A stretch of 64,000 bases of DNA from DATBJJ01 sp963750915 (GCA_963750915.1 CAVVSF010000009.1:124001-188000), one strand, 5' to 3'; counted from the first letter of the stretch, positions 8,582-19,365 are shown. Numbers and translations are program-made. Notes: generated by a model from the letters alone, not told the origin.

Positions 8582-10385
8582 GTGAAACCGTTGCTCCGCG
8601 TCATCGGTGGCTTCATCTGCCTGCTTTTGGCTTTCGCCGCGTCGGCCACGGCCCAGCCTGCGGCGCGGCAGGTACTCCTGTTGAACTCCTTCGGCCGTGC
8701 GCCGCACACATTTCACACTCAGGTCTTTCGAACTGAGCTGGCCCGGCGATCGCCCCAGCCCCTCAACTTCCTCGAGGTCTCGATCGAGCCCGCACCCTTT
8801 CGTTCGAACTCCGAGGCAGGGCCCGTCGTGGACTACCTGCGGGCGACGGTGGTGGGCGCACCACCTGGATCTCGTCGTCGCCGTCGGCGGTCCCGCGGCA
8901 GGATTCGCGCAGAAGTACAAGCAGGAGCTCTTTCCCGAGACGCCGCTGCTGCTGGCTGCCGTCGACGCACGGGTCGTGCAACGGCCCATGTCCACGAACG
9001 AGATTGCCGTTGCCGGGGCGCTCGACTTCACGCGGGCGGTCGAAGGGATGCTCGCCGTACTTCCCGAAACGACGACTGTCTTCGTCGTCATCGGCGGCTC
9101 CGAGTTCGAGAGGTTCTGGCGCGGCGAGCTCGGGCGTGAGCTGGAGCGATTCAAGGATCGACTGACGTTCGTCTGGCTCAACGAGCTCTCGTTCGCGGAC
9201 ATCCTGGCGCGCGCGTCGGCGCTGCCGCCCCGATCCGCGATCTTCTTCGGGACGATGTCGGTCGACGGAAAGGGCGTGTTCCAGGCTGAGGACGTCGCCC
9301 TGGCGCAGCTGCGCGCCGTGGCGAACGCGCCAATCTTCGGTCTCTTCGACTATCAGCTTGGCCGCGGCATCGTCGGCGGGCCGCTGATGTCGATGACCGA
9401 GCTGGCGGGGCACTCGGCGGACGCCGCCCTTCGCCTCCTCGGCGGAGAACCGCCAGGGAACATCAAGCCCGTTGTTCAGGGACTGAGCCAGCCGGCCTAC
9501 GACTGGCGCGAACTTCGGCGCTGGGGCATCCCCGAGGCCCGCCTGCCGCCGGCGAGCGTCGTCGAGTTCCGCCAGCCCGGCGTCTGGGAGCAGTATCGCG
9601 GCTTCATCATCGCGGCGGTGGCCGTGCTGGCGCTGCAGACCGCGCTGATTGCCGGCCTGGTCGTCCAGCGCGTGCGGCGCCGCCGCACCGAGGCGGCGCT
9701 GCGCCACGCCTTCGAGCGGAACAAGGATCTCGCCGGCCGCCTGATCAACGCGCAGGAAGCGGAGCGCTCGCGCATCGCGCGCGACCTCCACGACGACCTC
9801 AGCCAGCAGCTCGCGGGCGTCGGCATCATGTTGAGCAGCCTCAAGCGGGACCTGTACAAGCCAGGTCTCGACGGCGCCAATGAAACCGTGACGACGCTGC
9901 AGGAGCACACCGCCGCGCTGGCGCACGCCGTCAGGAACCTGTCGCACGAGCTGCACCCGGGCGTCCTGAAACACGCCGGCCTGGTGGCGACCCTGACGCA
10001 GCAATGCCGCGAGACCGAGCGCCGCCACGGCCTCAGCGTCCGCTTCACCGCTGGCGAGGACCTCGCCGGCCTCGACTTCGACGTCGCGCTCTGCCTCTAT
10101 CGGGTAACCCAGGAAGCGCTCACCAACATCGTCCGGCACGCCCGGGCCGAGGCGGCGAACGTCGATCTGCAGTTGCGGGACGGCGGCGTCGAACTCGCGA
10201 TTGCCGACGATGGTGTCGGGTTCGTCACGAACGAGCGCGCCGGCCGCGGCCTGGGACTGCGCAGCATCGACGAACGGGTGCGCTTGATGCGGGGAGAGGC
10301 CATCGTCGAGTCGTCGCCCGGGCGGGGGACGACCGTCGTCGTGCGGATCCCGATTCAGGAAGTGGCGCCGGCGGCAGTGGGGTAG
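8582..10385 (+). CDS. sensor histidine kinase with N-terminal ABC substrate-binding domain (frameshifted)
   Basis: If one frame break is repaired, the product is about 600 residues: signal peptide (GGFICLLLAFAASATAQ), an ABC_sub_bind-type periplasmic domain of about 300 residues, a single membrane segment (IIAAVAVLALQTALIAGLVV), a HisKA_3 dimerisation domain with the phospho-accepting histidine in RDLHDDLSQQ, and an HATPase_c domain ending GRGTTVVVRI. The break is an apparent extra G in the run at 8854-8856: upstream residues read LRATVV in one frame and continue as AHHLDLVVAVGG in the next. The intact downstream frame starts at 8697. The GTG at 8582 was chosen because it begins the signal peptide. 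It is paralogous to 13945-16170. Confidence 0.85.
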
Positions 10386-10651
10386 CGGCCTGTAATAAGC
10401 GACGTCATCGGTCGATCGGGGTGCGTCCGTTGACGAAATGAGCCCCTGTGCCAGGCTCGGGGAAGCTCGTGCAATGTGAGTTGCAATCAATCCCGCCTGC
10501 GCTAGAATCGCCACCGTCCCCATAGTTTGGGAAGCCCCACGAGGACGTGTCAGTTTGCGCGGTGTAACAGCCGTGTGACAGGCCGAGGGCGGCGCTGTTC
10601 CCTGACCGATGTTGTCCGGTGGCCCGTCCCTTACCCGGTGAGGTGCTGCGT

Positions 10652-13600
10652 ATGAGGCGGGGTGCGTCCATCCTCCTGGTTCTCGCGTGCCTTCCTGCTC
10701 CAGTCCAGGCGCAGGCTCCCACCGGTGCGGTCAGTGGCACCGTGACAGACAGCTCGGGTTCGTCGCTGGGCGACGCGCGGGTCAGCTTGAGCCGATCCGA
10801 CACTGGCTCGGTCCGGTCAGTGGCGACTGACGAGCACGGCCACTATCTGGTGACGAGCCTTGCCCCCGGGACATACGAGGTTCGAACGGAACACACCGGC
10901 TTCACCAATGCGAGCCGGCTTGTGACCGTGCGCGTGGGCGACCATCTCACCGCCGATTTCGCGCTGGAGGTAGGCGGACCTGAACTGCGGGTCGAGGTGG
11001 CGGGCGGGGCGACGACGCTCAACGTAGTCGATTACGGCGTATCCAGCAGCGTGACGAGGTCTCAGATTGAAGCCGTGCCGCTCAACGGCCGGAGCTTCCT
11101 CGAGCTCGCGCAGCTGCAGCCGAGCGTTCAGGTGCGATCCACCACGAACCCGGGAACGCTCGGCAACAACTATCAGCGCGTACAGATGGGCGGCGCGTAC
11201 TACTCGCAGACCCGCATCACCATCGACGGATCAACGGTCGGCGATCGATTCGCCGGCGGCACCACGCAAGGGCTCTCACAAGAATCCGTCGAGGAGTTTC
11301 AGGTCTCGACATTCAACTTCGACGCCGCGACCGGGCTGACGGGGTCTGGTGCGATCAACATCGTGACGCGCAGTGGGGCGAACGCGCTGCACGGCTCCTC
11401 GTTCCTGTATTTCAGGGATCATCATCTCGCCGCTTACCCAGGGTTGCGCCGCGATACGCTCTCGCCAGGCACGCCATTCTTCGCGCGCCGTCAGGGCGGC
11501 GGCAGCGCCGGCGGACCCGTCATCCACGATCGAGTGTTCTGGTTTGCCAACTACGAACGGAACAATCAGGACGCCGTGTTCGCCGTCACCAACAATCATC
11601 CCGTCTTCAGCAAGTTCGATGGCATCTTCGCGAACCCGCTGGATGGGCATCAGTTCAATGTTCGTATGGATGCCCGCGCCAGCGACAGCCAGCACGTGTT
11701 CGTCCGGTATTCGGGCGATCGAAACGAGACCATCACACCTGCCGCCAATGTCGGGCTGCCCTCGAACTGGCAATCGATCCGCAATACCGCTCAACAGGCA
11801 CAAGCCGGCCTGGCATCGATCGTGACGCCGTCACTCGTCAACGATCTCCGCGTGTCGTTCAGCCAGCTCGACGGCGCGATCGACCCTATTGCCGCGACGG
11901 ATTGCCGCGACCCGGTCGCCTGCGTCGGTGCAGGAGAACCGGCCGTGAGAGTGTTCGATGCGCCGCAGTTTCGCGTCGGCTCGCATTTCAGTGCCCCGTT
12001 CGATCGTCTGCAAGGCACGTGGCAGGTCGTCAACACCCTCACCTGGCAGCGAGGCAATCACTCCGTGCGGGCGGGAGGTGCGTGGGAGCGCTTTGCACTG
12101 AACGCGTCGTGGCTTTCTCGCGAGCCCGCGGAGATCCTGCTCTGGGGACCGACGAACCTGCGAACGCCGGCATTCCAGGCGTTGTACGACGCACTGCCGC
12201 CGAGTCTGCGGACCGCCGGCGGGCCGCCGCCGACGTACGACGAGATCATGCAATTGCCGCTGCGCAGCTTCATCACCGGAATTGGCGACCCCGCGCTGCC
12301 TGGTCCGTTCAATCGCGATCGGGCCTCGCGTACTCACCGGTTGCGGCTTCACGTGCAGGACACCTGGCGCGTGTATCCCACCCTGTCACTCAGCTACGGG
12401 CTGGCGTACTCGGTGGAAAGCGACCTCGTCGATCACGATCTCGACTACCCGCGCTACCTGGCGCCGATTCTCGGCGACACAAACCTGAGCGCACCACGCC
12501 GCGACTGGAACGACTGGGATCCCTCAGCCGGCGTGGCGTGGACCATCGGTCCCGAACGACGTACGGTGGTGCGCGGTGGCGCCGGACTGTTTCATGACGA
12601 AAGCATCTTCTTCTGGACGGTGCGCGATCGTGCCTCCATCGGTCCTTCCGGTAACGGTCGTGTCGTCATCGACGGCTCGCTCACCGGCTTCGATTTCGCC
12701 AGCGCGCCCACGAGTTTTCGCGGCGTCGATCTGGTCGGGGCCCTGCCGGCGATCCGCTCCGGGCTGACCGCCCGCATGGGTAACGGCACCGACTTGTCGG
12801 TTCGCGGGATCGACGTGTTCAAGCAGGCAGAGCAGATCGTCGATCCGGATGCGACAACGGCCTACAGCATCCACGTCAACGCTGGATTCCAGCGGGAGTT
12901 GAGTCAGCATCTGGTACTCACCGCCGACTATGTCCTGCGGCGTTACCGCGACGTCGGCCCGTTTCAGGGGATTTACGCCCTCGATCGCAATCGCTTCAAC
13001 CGTCCCCGCGTCACGGCCGTGAACCCCGGCACTGGCGTTGTCTCGTTCGTCCGCGACCCGGTCATTCCGCAGTGCACAGCGAGCCAGGCGCGGGCGCTCG
13101 ACCCACGCGATGCGTGCTCCACGGGTCCGATCATCGTGTTTTCGAGCGGCGGAAAGTTTCTATATCACGGGCTTCACGCCACCCTAGAGAAGCGCTTTTC
13201 GGCCGGCACCCAGCTGTCCGTCGGCTACGCGCTGAGCAGCAACACGGGGTTCAACATGGATGGTGGCTTCACCAGCTACGACAACCACGATCTTGCGTAC
13301 GGCACCATTCCGGACCATCGCCGACATCGTCTGGTGGTAAGCGGCCTGTGGAGGCTGCCGGACTATGCGCGGAGCAGCCGGTACCTGCGTGGGCTTCTCA
13401 ACGCCTGGTCGGTGTCCTTCGTCTCGAACGTCTACAGCGCGCCGCCGCTGAACACGCTGCTCACAGGCCTCGACCTGGACGGCGACGGCATCAGCCAGAC
13501 GCTGCTACCCGGCACGACACGCCACAATACGTTCGGCCGGGGGCTCACCGAGGCGCGCCTGCGCGACCTGGTCGCCGACTACAACGCGTCGATTGAAGCG

Positions 13601-13943
13601 GCCACGCGGCGCGTCACGAACGCTGACGGCACCATCACCGTGGTGCGGCCGCGCACGCCGTTCAACCAGGTCGTTGAATCCCATAACGCTACCGGAGACC
13701 TTGTCGAGCGGCGATTCGTTCATCACGCAGGACCTCCGCGTCACCAAGGACCTCCGATTTGGCGGGAGCGTCGTCCTCTCGCTCATCGCCGAGGTCTTCA
13801 GCCTGTTCAACGTGTCGAACCTGACTGGGTACAGCGGGGTGTTGAATCAACCGAACTACGGCCAGCCGAGCGCGCGCGTGGGTCAGGTGTTCGGGACAGG
13901 CGGATCGCGCGCCGGCCAGTTGGCCGCGAGGCTCACGTTCTGA
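10652..13943 (+). CDS. TonB-dependent receptor with carboxypeptidase-like N-terminal domain (frameshift near C-terminus)
   Basis: About 1,096 residues once repaired. After the signal peptide (ILLVLACLPAPVQAQ) comes a carboxypeptidase-regulatory-like beta-sandwich (GAVSGTVTDSSGSSLGDARV), then a plug domain with PLNGRSFLELAQLQP and INIVTRSGAN, then a long beta-barrel. This Oar-like architecture is abundant in Acidobacteriota. The main frame runs to 13957 but loses homology after NQVVES; one extra C at 13680-13682 shifts the true continuation (ITLPETLSSGDSF) to the frame ending RAGQLAARLTF at 13943, which has the terminal aromatic of a barrel protein. ATG 10652 follows GGTGAGG. It lies between two paralogous sensor kinases, so a ligand-sensing link is likely but inferred. 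Confidence 0.88.
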
Positions 13944-13944
13944 C

Positions 13945-16170
13945 ATGCACGTTATGAGGCGACCGCCGTGGCTGTGCACCGCGATCACGGTCGCGGTCTG
14001 TCTCGGCCCGCCGGCAGCGGAAGGCCAGGTGACTGCACCATCGACGCGAAAAGCGACGCGCGTCCTGTCCTTGCAGACCGTTAATCCTGGAACACTGGTC
14101 TACCCGATCAGCGAGCGGATCTACCGCCAGAGGCTCAGCGACGCCCTGGGCGATCGGCTGGATTTCGCCACAGAGTACGTCGACGTCGTCTACTTCCCAG
14201 ACCCATTGTACGAATCACAGTTCGAAGACCATCTCGTGCGGAAGTATCACGACCGGCCGATCGACCTGCTGCTGGCAAATGGCGCCACCGCGGCCGCTAT
14301 TGCGGGACGCTTGCAGGCACGGCTCGCGTCCCACCCTCCAATCGTATTCACTGGCACCTTCGAACGGCCCGTTCCGAAATCGACCGGTCACACGTCTACG
14401 GTTGCGACGATGAAAGAGTCGCTCGAACTCGCGCTGCGCATGCATCCCGACACACGTCACGTGTATCTCCTGTGCGGGACATCACCCAACGATGCCAGGT
14501 TCGAAGCCCAATTTCGCTCCCAGGTGCCGACGCCGCCCCCTGGCGTTGAGTTCACTTATTTGCGTGGGCTCTCTGTGCCCGCGTTGACCGACCGGCTGGC
14601 CGCGCTGCCGGAGCACTCGGTCGTCTATCTGATACACCTCACGTCCGATGATGATGGCCGGGAGTTTCGCGTGCAATCGGCGATCGAGCGCCTGGCCGCG
14701 TCGAGCAACGCGCCGATCTACTCGTGGAACGGCAACGTTCCGGGCGTCTTCGGCGGCCGGTTCCCGTCCACCGAACTAACCGCCGAACATACGATTCAAC
14801 TCGCGCTGCGCGTGTTGCGCGGCGAGCGACCCGAGGACATTCCGATCACCACCATCGACCCCGGTTTCGACTGGCTCGATTGGCGTCAGCTCGATCGTTG
14901 GAACATCAGCGAAGCCAGCGTTCCCGCGGGGGTGACGCTCAGGTTTCGCGAACCTGGGCTGTTCGATCAGTACCGCAGCTACATTCTCAGTACGCTCGCC
15001 CTGGTGCTGCTCCAGACGTTGCTGATCGCGGGATTGCTGATCCAGCGACGAAACAGGCAGCGTGCCGAGCGGTCGTTGCGGGAGAGCGAGGAGCGCTTCC
15101 GGGTAATGGCCGATACCGCGCCTGTGATGATCTGGCGCTCTGGCATCGATCAACACTGCGACTTCTTCAACCAGCCATGGCTGGAGTTCAGGGGGCGGGG
15201 GTTGCCCGACGAGATGGGCGAGGGCTGGACGGAAGGCGTGCATCCCGACGACTTGCCTCATTGTATGAACGTCTACACCGGGGCATGGCCCGGCCGCGAG
15301 TCGTTCCGGATGGAGTACCGCCTGCAGCGGGCGGACGGCGAATACCGATGGGTGCTCGACAGCGGGGTGCCCCGGCTCGCCTCCGACGGTGCGTTCCTCG
15401 GCTACATCGGCTCGTGCATCGACATCACCGAGCGTCGTCAGTCGGAAGAGGCGCTGCGTGTGAATGAGGCCGCCTTGCGTCAGAGTCACACGGAGATCGA
15501 GGACCTGGCCGGGCGGCTGATCACGGCGCAGGAGGTGGAGCGCGCGCGTATTGCCCGTGAACTGCACGATGACATCAGCCAGCAGCTTGCGGCCATCTCG
15601 ATTGCCATCAGCGAGTGCACGCAGCCGGAACTGCAGGGTGGCGCGGAGCTGCTCGAGGTGCTCACGTCGGTGCAGAAGCAGGCGATTGCGCTCGCCGAGG
15701 TCATTCGTCTACTGTCACACGATCTTCACCCGGACGTGCTGAAGCATGCGGGTCTGGTGGATGCCCTGCGAAGCCACTGCCGCGAGTTTGCCAAGCAGCA
15801 CTCCATCGCCGTGATCGTCGAGGCCGACCGCGATCTCGCCATCCCGGATCTCACGCTCTCGTTGTGTCTCTACCGCGTCGTCCAGGAGGCGCTGCGCAAT
15901 GTCGCCAAACACGCCGACGCCAGGCAGGTTCACGTGACGGTGCGGCGCGTCGAGGAAGAAGTGCAGCTCGCGGTCACCGACGACGGGAAGGGGTTCGAGG
16001 TGGTTGAAGCGCGCGAGCACGGCGGCGGTCTCGGACTGCGCAGCATCGAAGAGCGCGTCCGGCTGGTAGGTGGCCGGCTCCTGATCGAGACGGCGCCTCG
16101 AAAGGGGACGTGCATCACGGTCTCCGTCAAGGATGTCGTGTCGCCGGTTCACGAGTGGGCCGGGGTCTGA
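13945..16170 (+). CDS. sensor histidine kinase: ABC substrate-binding domain + PAS + HisKA_3
   Basis: An intact 741-residue hybrid sensor. It has an N-terminal signal sequence, a periplasmic ABC_sub_bind-like domain to about residue 340 and a membrane helix (ILSTLALVLLQTLLIAGLLI). A PAS/PAC domain follows (ERFRVMADTAPVMIW to GYIGSCIDITERR). The HisKA_3 histidine is in IARELHDDISQQ, and the HATPase_c domain has AVTDDGKGFEV and GGLGLRSIEERV. It starts two bases after the TonB receptor stop and ends nine bases before the LuxR-type regulator, so receptor, kinase and regulator form an operon. It likely phosphorylates the regulator at 16179-16802. Unlike its paralogue at 8582, it carries an extra PAS domain and is not frameshifted. 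Confidence 0.93.
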   Translation: MHVMRRPPWLCTAITVAVCLGPPAAEGQVTAPSTRKATRVLSLQTVNPGTLVYPISERIYRQRLSDALGDRLDFATEYVDVVYFPDPLYESQFEDHLVRKYHDRPIDLLLANGATAAAIAGRLQARLASHPPIVFTGTFERPVPKSTGHTSTVATMKESLELALRMHPDTRHVYLLCGTSPNDARFEAQFRSQVPTPPPGVEFTYLRGLSVPALTDRLAALPEHSVVYLIHLTSDDDGREFRVQSAIERLAASSNAPIYSWNGNVPGVFGGRFPSTELTAEHTIQLALRVLRGERPEDIPITTIDPGFDWLDWRQLDRWNISEASVPAGVTLRFREPGLFDQYRSYILSTLALVLLQTLLIAGLLIQRRNRQRAERSLRESEERFRVMADTAPVMIWRSGIDQHCDFFNQPWLEFRGRGLPDEMGEGWTEGVHPDDLPHCMNVYTGAWPGRESFRMEYRLQRADGEYRWVLDSGVPRLASDGAFLGYIGSCIDITERRQSEEALRVNEAALRQSHTEIEDLAGRLITAQEVERARIARELHDDISQQLAAISIAISECTQPELQGGAELLEVLTSVQKQAIALAEVIRLLSHDLHPDVLKHAGLVDALRSHCREFAKQHSIAVIVEADRDLAIPDLTLSLCLYRVVQEALRNVAKHADARQVHVTVRRVEEEVQLAVTDDGKGFEVVEAREHGGGLGLRSIEERVRLVGGRLLIETAPRKGTCITVSVKDVVSPVHEWAGV

Positions 16171-16178
16171 GTGTGGCC

Positions 16179-16802
16179 ATGCACCGCCCCCGCATTCTGA
16201 TCGCCGACGACCACACCATCGTCGCGGAGGGCCTGATCAAGCTGCTCAGGCGCCGCTTCGACGTGGTTGCGGCGGTCGCCGATGGAACCGCCCTCATCGA
16301 GGCGGCGGAGCGCCTGCGCCCGGATGTGATCGTCGCTGATCTGAACATGCCCGCTGTCAGCGGCCTGGAGGCGCTGGAACAGCTCAAGAAGCGCGGACTG
16401 ACCAGCAAGTTCGTCATCCTCACGATGCAGAGGGACGCCAGCATTGCCGCCAGGGCGATGCGTGCCGGCGCGTCTGCGTTCCTGCTGAAGCAGTCAGCGG
16501 GGATCGAGCTGATCAATGCGATCGACGAAGTGTTGAACGGCCGGACGTATCTCGCGCCCGCCGTGACCGGGGACATCCTCGCTGCCCTCGACGAGAAGCG
16601 TGACGTCGAGGTCCATCTGACGCCGCGGCAGCGGGACGTGCTGCGCCTCATCGTCGATGGCCGGCGGATGAAGGAGATCGGTGCCATCCTCGAGCTCTCG
16701 ACTCGCACGGTCGAAACCCACAAGTACGAGATGATGCGTGCGCTGGGTGTCGAGTCGACGGCCGAACTGGTCGCGCTGGCGGTCAAGCGGGGCCTCACCT
16801 GA
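16179..16802 (+). CDS. NarL/FixJ-type response regulator (receiver + LuxR HTH)
   Basis: A 207-residue regulator. The receiver domain has the acidic pair in ILIADDH, the phospho-acceptor aspartate in VIVADLNMP, and lysine in AFLLKQSAG. The LuxR-type helix-turn-helix spans LTPRQRDVLRLIVDG to RTVETHKYEMM. The start is ATG 16179; GTG 16173 is in frame and equally possible. It immediately follows the PAS-containing histidine kinase and is its probable partner. The HisKA_3 kinases here normally pair with this regulator class, so both kinases of the island may feed into it. Target genes are not visible; the TonB receptor operon is a natural candidate. Confidence 0.92.
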   Translation: MHRPRILIADDHTIVAEGLIKLLRRRFDVVAAVADGTALIEAAERLRPDVIVADLNMPAVSGLEALEQLKKRGLTSKFVILTMQRDASIAARAMRAGASAFLLKQSAGIELINAIDEVLNGRTYLAPAVTGDILAALDEKRDVEVHLTPRQRDVLRLIVDGRRMKEIGAILELSTRTVETHKYEMMRALGVESTAELVALAVKRGLT

Positions 16803-16903
16803 GCCGCCTGGCATCCGTAGTTTTACCTACCCCTGCCTCCGCAACTTTTCCCGCGGGTACTCCGCTACCGCATCCTTCGCCGCTCGCGTAGCATGCCCGC
16901 ATC

Positions 16904-17311
16904 GTGGCAACAGCGTCGACCGGCTTGAAACCGCGAATCGTACTCGCTGATGACCAGGCGGCGACGAGGGCGCTGCTCGAGCGGCTGCTCCAGACCCAGT
17001 TCGACGTCGTCGCCACCGTGTGCGACGGGCGAGCCCTGGTCGAGGCCGTTGCTCGTGCGTCTCCCGACGCGATCGTCACGGACATCGCGATGCCGCTCCT
17101 GGATGGAATCGACGCCGCACGGGAAATCCTCGGCCGGGATCCGTCGGCTCGGGTCGTCTTCGTCACGGTTCACACCGACCCGCTGTTGTTTCGGCGCGGA
17201 TTGGCGATCGGCGGCCTGGGATGCGTGCCCAAGGTATCCGCCGGCCTGGAACTCGTGCCGGCCGTCTGGGCCGCACTTCGAGGGGAACGGTGGAGCCCAT
17301 GCAGCTCATAG
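16904..17311 (+). CDS. stand-alone receiver (CheY-like) protein
   Basis: A 135-residue single-domain response regulator. Visible features are IVLADDQAATR (acidic pocket), VTDIAMPLLDG (phospho-acceptor Asp) and CVPKVSAG (conserved Lys). There is no output domain. The GTG at 16904 is the likely start. Its last 13 bases overlap the start of the GAF-sigma54 activator gene in another frame, so the two are translationally coupled. It may act by protein contact, for example as a phosphate sink or on the neighbouring activator, which itself lacks a receiver. One alternative is that receiver and activator were once a single NtrC-like protein. Confidence 0.85.
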   Translation: MATASTGLKPRIVLADDQAATRALLERLLQTQFDVVATVCDGRALVEAVARASPDAIVTDIAMPLLDGIDAAREILGRDPSARVVFVTVHTDPLLFRRGLAIGGLGCVPKVSAGLELVPAVWAALRGERWSPCSS

Positions 17312-18879
17312 CGTATTCACCACGAGCCACCTCCTGCGACGACGGGCTGGGGTTCGAGCGCTTGTTGACGAGCCTGACGGCGCGGCTGGCGTCGGTGGCG
17401 CCGGAACAGCTCGAGCCCGCGCTCGACCATGCGCTCGAACAGGTCTGCCTCGCGATGCACGCCGATCGCAGCACGTTCATCGAGTTCGACGAGCACGGGA
17501 CGATTCAGACGTCGCACTCGCGACAGCGGCCGGGACTCGAGGGACCGCTCGCTGGTTTCGAACCGGCGAGCTGGCGATGGCTCGTCCGCCGGCTCCTGGA
17601 CCACCAGGTCGTGAACGTCGGCCGTTGCGAGGAACTGCCGATGGAGGCGCTCGCCGAGCGGGAGTACGCCCGGCGGAGCGGCGTGTCGTCGATGCTCGCC
17701 GTTCCCATCAGGATCAGCGAGCGCAGCGTGTGCGCGGTGGTGGTCGGGAGCGTCCAGCGGTGCGGCGAGTGGCATGCGCCAGCGCTCGACCGCGCCCGCC
17801 TCCTGGCCGGCGCCATCGGCAGCGCGCTGCACCGGATCAGGCAGGACGCCGCGGTTCGAGCGACCGTGGCCGACCGAGCCGAGGTCCAGCAGCTTCGCGA
17901 ACAGCTCGAGCACGACCACTTTCGGCGTGAGACGACCGACCAGGGATCGTCCATGCTCGTCGGCGCGAGCACGGCGCTGCGACAGGCGCTCGACAAGGCG
18001 AGCCAGGTGGCGCCCACGTCGGCGACGGTGCTGCTCCTGGGGGAGACGGGCACCGGCAAGGAGCTGTTTGCATCACAGATTCATGACTCGAGCCCGCGCC
18101 GGAACCGGTCGATGGTCCGGGTCAACTGCTCGGCGATCCCCTCGGCTCTCATCGAGAGCGAGCTGTTCGGACGCGAGAAGGGAGCCTATACCGGCGCCCT
18201 CTCGCGACAGGCGGGCCGGTTCGAGGCCGCGGACAAATCGACGCTCTTTCTCGACGAGATCGGCGACTTACCGCTCGAAATGCAGATCAAGCTGCTGCGC
18301 GTCCTGCAGGAACGGCAGATCGAGCGACTCGGCAGCTCGAAGTCGATCAATATCGACGTTCGCATCGTGGCGGCGACGAACCGTGACCTGGAGAAGCGCA
18401 TCGCGGAGGGCTCCTTCCGCCAGGACCTGTATTACCGCCTGAACGTCTTTCCGATTCGCATTCCGCCCCTCCGCGAGCGTCCGGACGACATTCCCCCGCT
18501 CGTATGGAGCTTCGTCGACGAGTTCAGCAGCGCCTTTGCCAGGCCAATCGAGTCCGTCTCGAAGGAAAGCATGCTGGCATTGCAGCGTTATCCGTGGCCG
18601 GGGAACGTCCGGGAACTGCGCAACGTCGTCGAGCGGGCCGTGATTGTTGCGTCCGGACCGCGCTTGACGATCGATCCTCCGGCCGTGTCCGCGCTGGTCG
18701 GGTCCGGGCCGTCAAGCCTGGCACTCGTCGACATCGAGCGCGACCACATCGTCGCGGTCCTCGACCGCGTGCAATGGCGCGTGCGTGGTGGCGGTGGGGC
18801 CGCAGAACTGCTCGGCATGAAGCCGAGCACCCTCGAGAGCCGCATGGCGAAGCTCAGCATCCGGCGCCCCCGGCATTAG
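17299..18879 (+). CDS. sigma54-dependent activator (GAF + AAA+ + Fis-type HTH)
   Basis: A 526-residue enhancer-binding protein. Residues 30-190 form a GAF-like sensory domain (ALEQVCLAMHADRSTFIEF). A coiled segment leads to the AAA+ domain with Walker A GETGTGKE, the sigma54-contact loop GAYTGA, Walker B LFLDEIGDLP, and the YPWPGNVRELRN sensor II region. A short Fis-like helix-turn-helix (AAELLGMKPSTLESRMAKL) ends the protein. ATG 17299 follows GGTGGAG closely. It should activate RNA polymerase with sigma54 in response to a ligand or partner. The upstream overlapping receiver protein is the obvious partner. No sigma54 promoter was identified by eye nearby. Confidence 0.92.
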   Translation: MQLIAYSPRATSCDDGLGFERLLTSLTARLASVAPEQLEPALDHALEQVCLAMHADRSTFIEFDEHGTIQTSHSRQRPGLEGPLAGFEPASWRWLVRRLLDHQVVNVGRCEELPMEALAEREYARRSGVSSMLAVPIRISERSVCAVVVGSVQRCGEWHAPALDRARLLAGAIGSALHRIRQDAAVRATVADRAEVQQLREQLEHDHFRRETTDQGSSMLVGASTALRQALDKASQVAPTSATVLLLGETGTGKELFASQIHDSSPRRNRSMVRVNCSAIPSALIESELFGREKGAYTGALSRQAGRFEAADKSTLFLDEIGDLPLEMQIKLLRVLQERQIERLGSSKSINIDVRIVAATNRDLEKRIAEGSFRQDLYYRLNVFPIRIPPLRERPDDIPPLVWSFVDEFSSAFARPIESVSKESMLALQRYPWPGNVRELRNVVERAVIVASGPRLTIDPPAVSALVGSGPSSLALVDIERDHIVAVLDRVQWRVRGGGGAAELLGMKPSTLESRMAKLSIRRPRH

Positions 18880-18921
18880 GCAGGTGGGCGCGGACACCGA
18901 CGCTCTCGTGGGCATTCAGGC

Positions 18922-19365
18922 TCAACGGCAGTCTTCGCAGGCCGCCTGTTGCCATCGACGGTGAAGGTCGGTAATCACCGCGAAGAGGAAGGCAGTCGAC
19001 AAGCCGAACATCAGCGCGGCCAGAATCGCTTCCAGTCCCTCCAGCACCCTCCATTCGCGCGGCAAATGGATGTCACCGGCGCCGACAGTCGAATAGCATC
19101 CCAACGAAACATAAAAGGCCGTCGACCATTCGTCGAAGCCGGCTGCGATCCCATAAAAGGCGGCCCAGATCCACACTTCAATCATGTGAAGACTGACGAT
19201 GTAGAGCGTCAGCCCCAACACTGTTCGCAGGAAGAACCGACTCTCGCGGCGAGAAAGATCCTGGCCTCCGATGTTGACGAGATGGAGGGTGGCGGCGTAG
19301 AGGCCCGATACGTGGACTACGACCGTGGCAAGCACCAAAGTCACCGCCGCCACGAGTACGGGCAT
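18922..19365 (-). CDS. two-TM potassium-channel-like membrane protein
   Basis: A 147-residue integral membrane protein with three to four hydrophobic segments. The last part reads CYSTVGAGDIHLP and then MFGLSTAFLFAVI, resembling the pore helix, selectivity filter (TVGAGD in place of TVGYGD) and second membrane helix of Ion_trans_2 channels. It lacks a cytoplasmic RCK domain, so gating would need another element. A GAGAGG ribosome-binding-like site precedes the ATG. Its neighbour on the same strand is a DUF202 membrane protein. The filter variant GAGD is seen in bacterial channel-like proteins, so ion selectivity is uncertain. Confidence 0.75.
   Translation of the reverse strand: MPVLVAAVTLVLATVVVHVSGLYAATLHLVNIGGQDLSRRESRFFLRTVLGLTLYIVSLHMIEVWIWAAFYGIAAGFDEWSTAFYVSLGCYSTVGAGDIHLPREWRVLEGLEAILAALMFGLSTAFLFAVITDLHRRWQQAACEDCR

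Noticed and set aside
8763..10523. A 586-codon minus-strand frame opposite the first histidine kinase
   Set aside because: Antisense to a kinase with all motifs; no recognisable fold.
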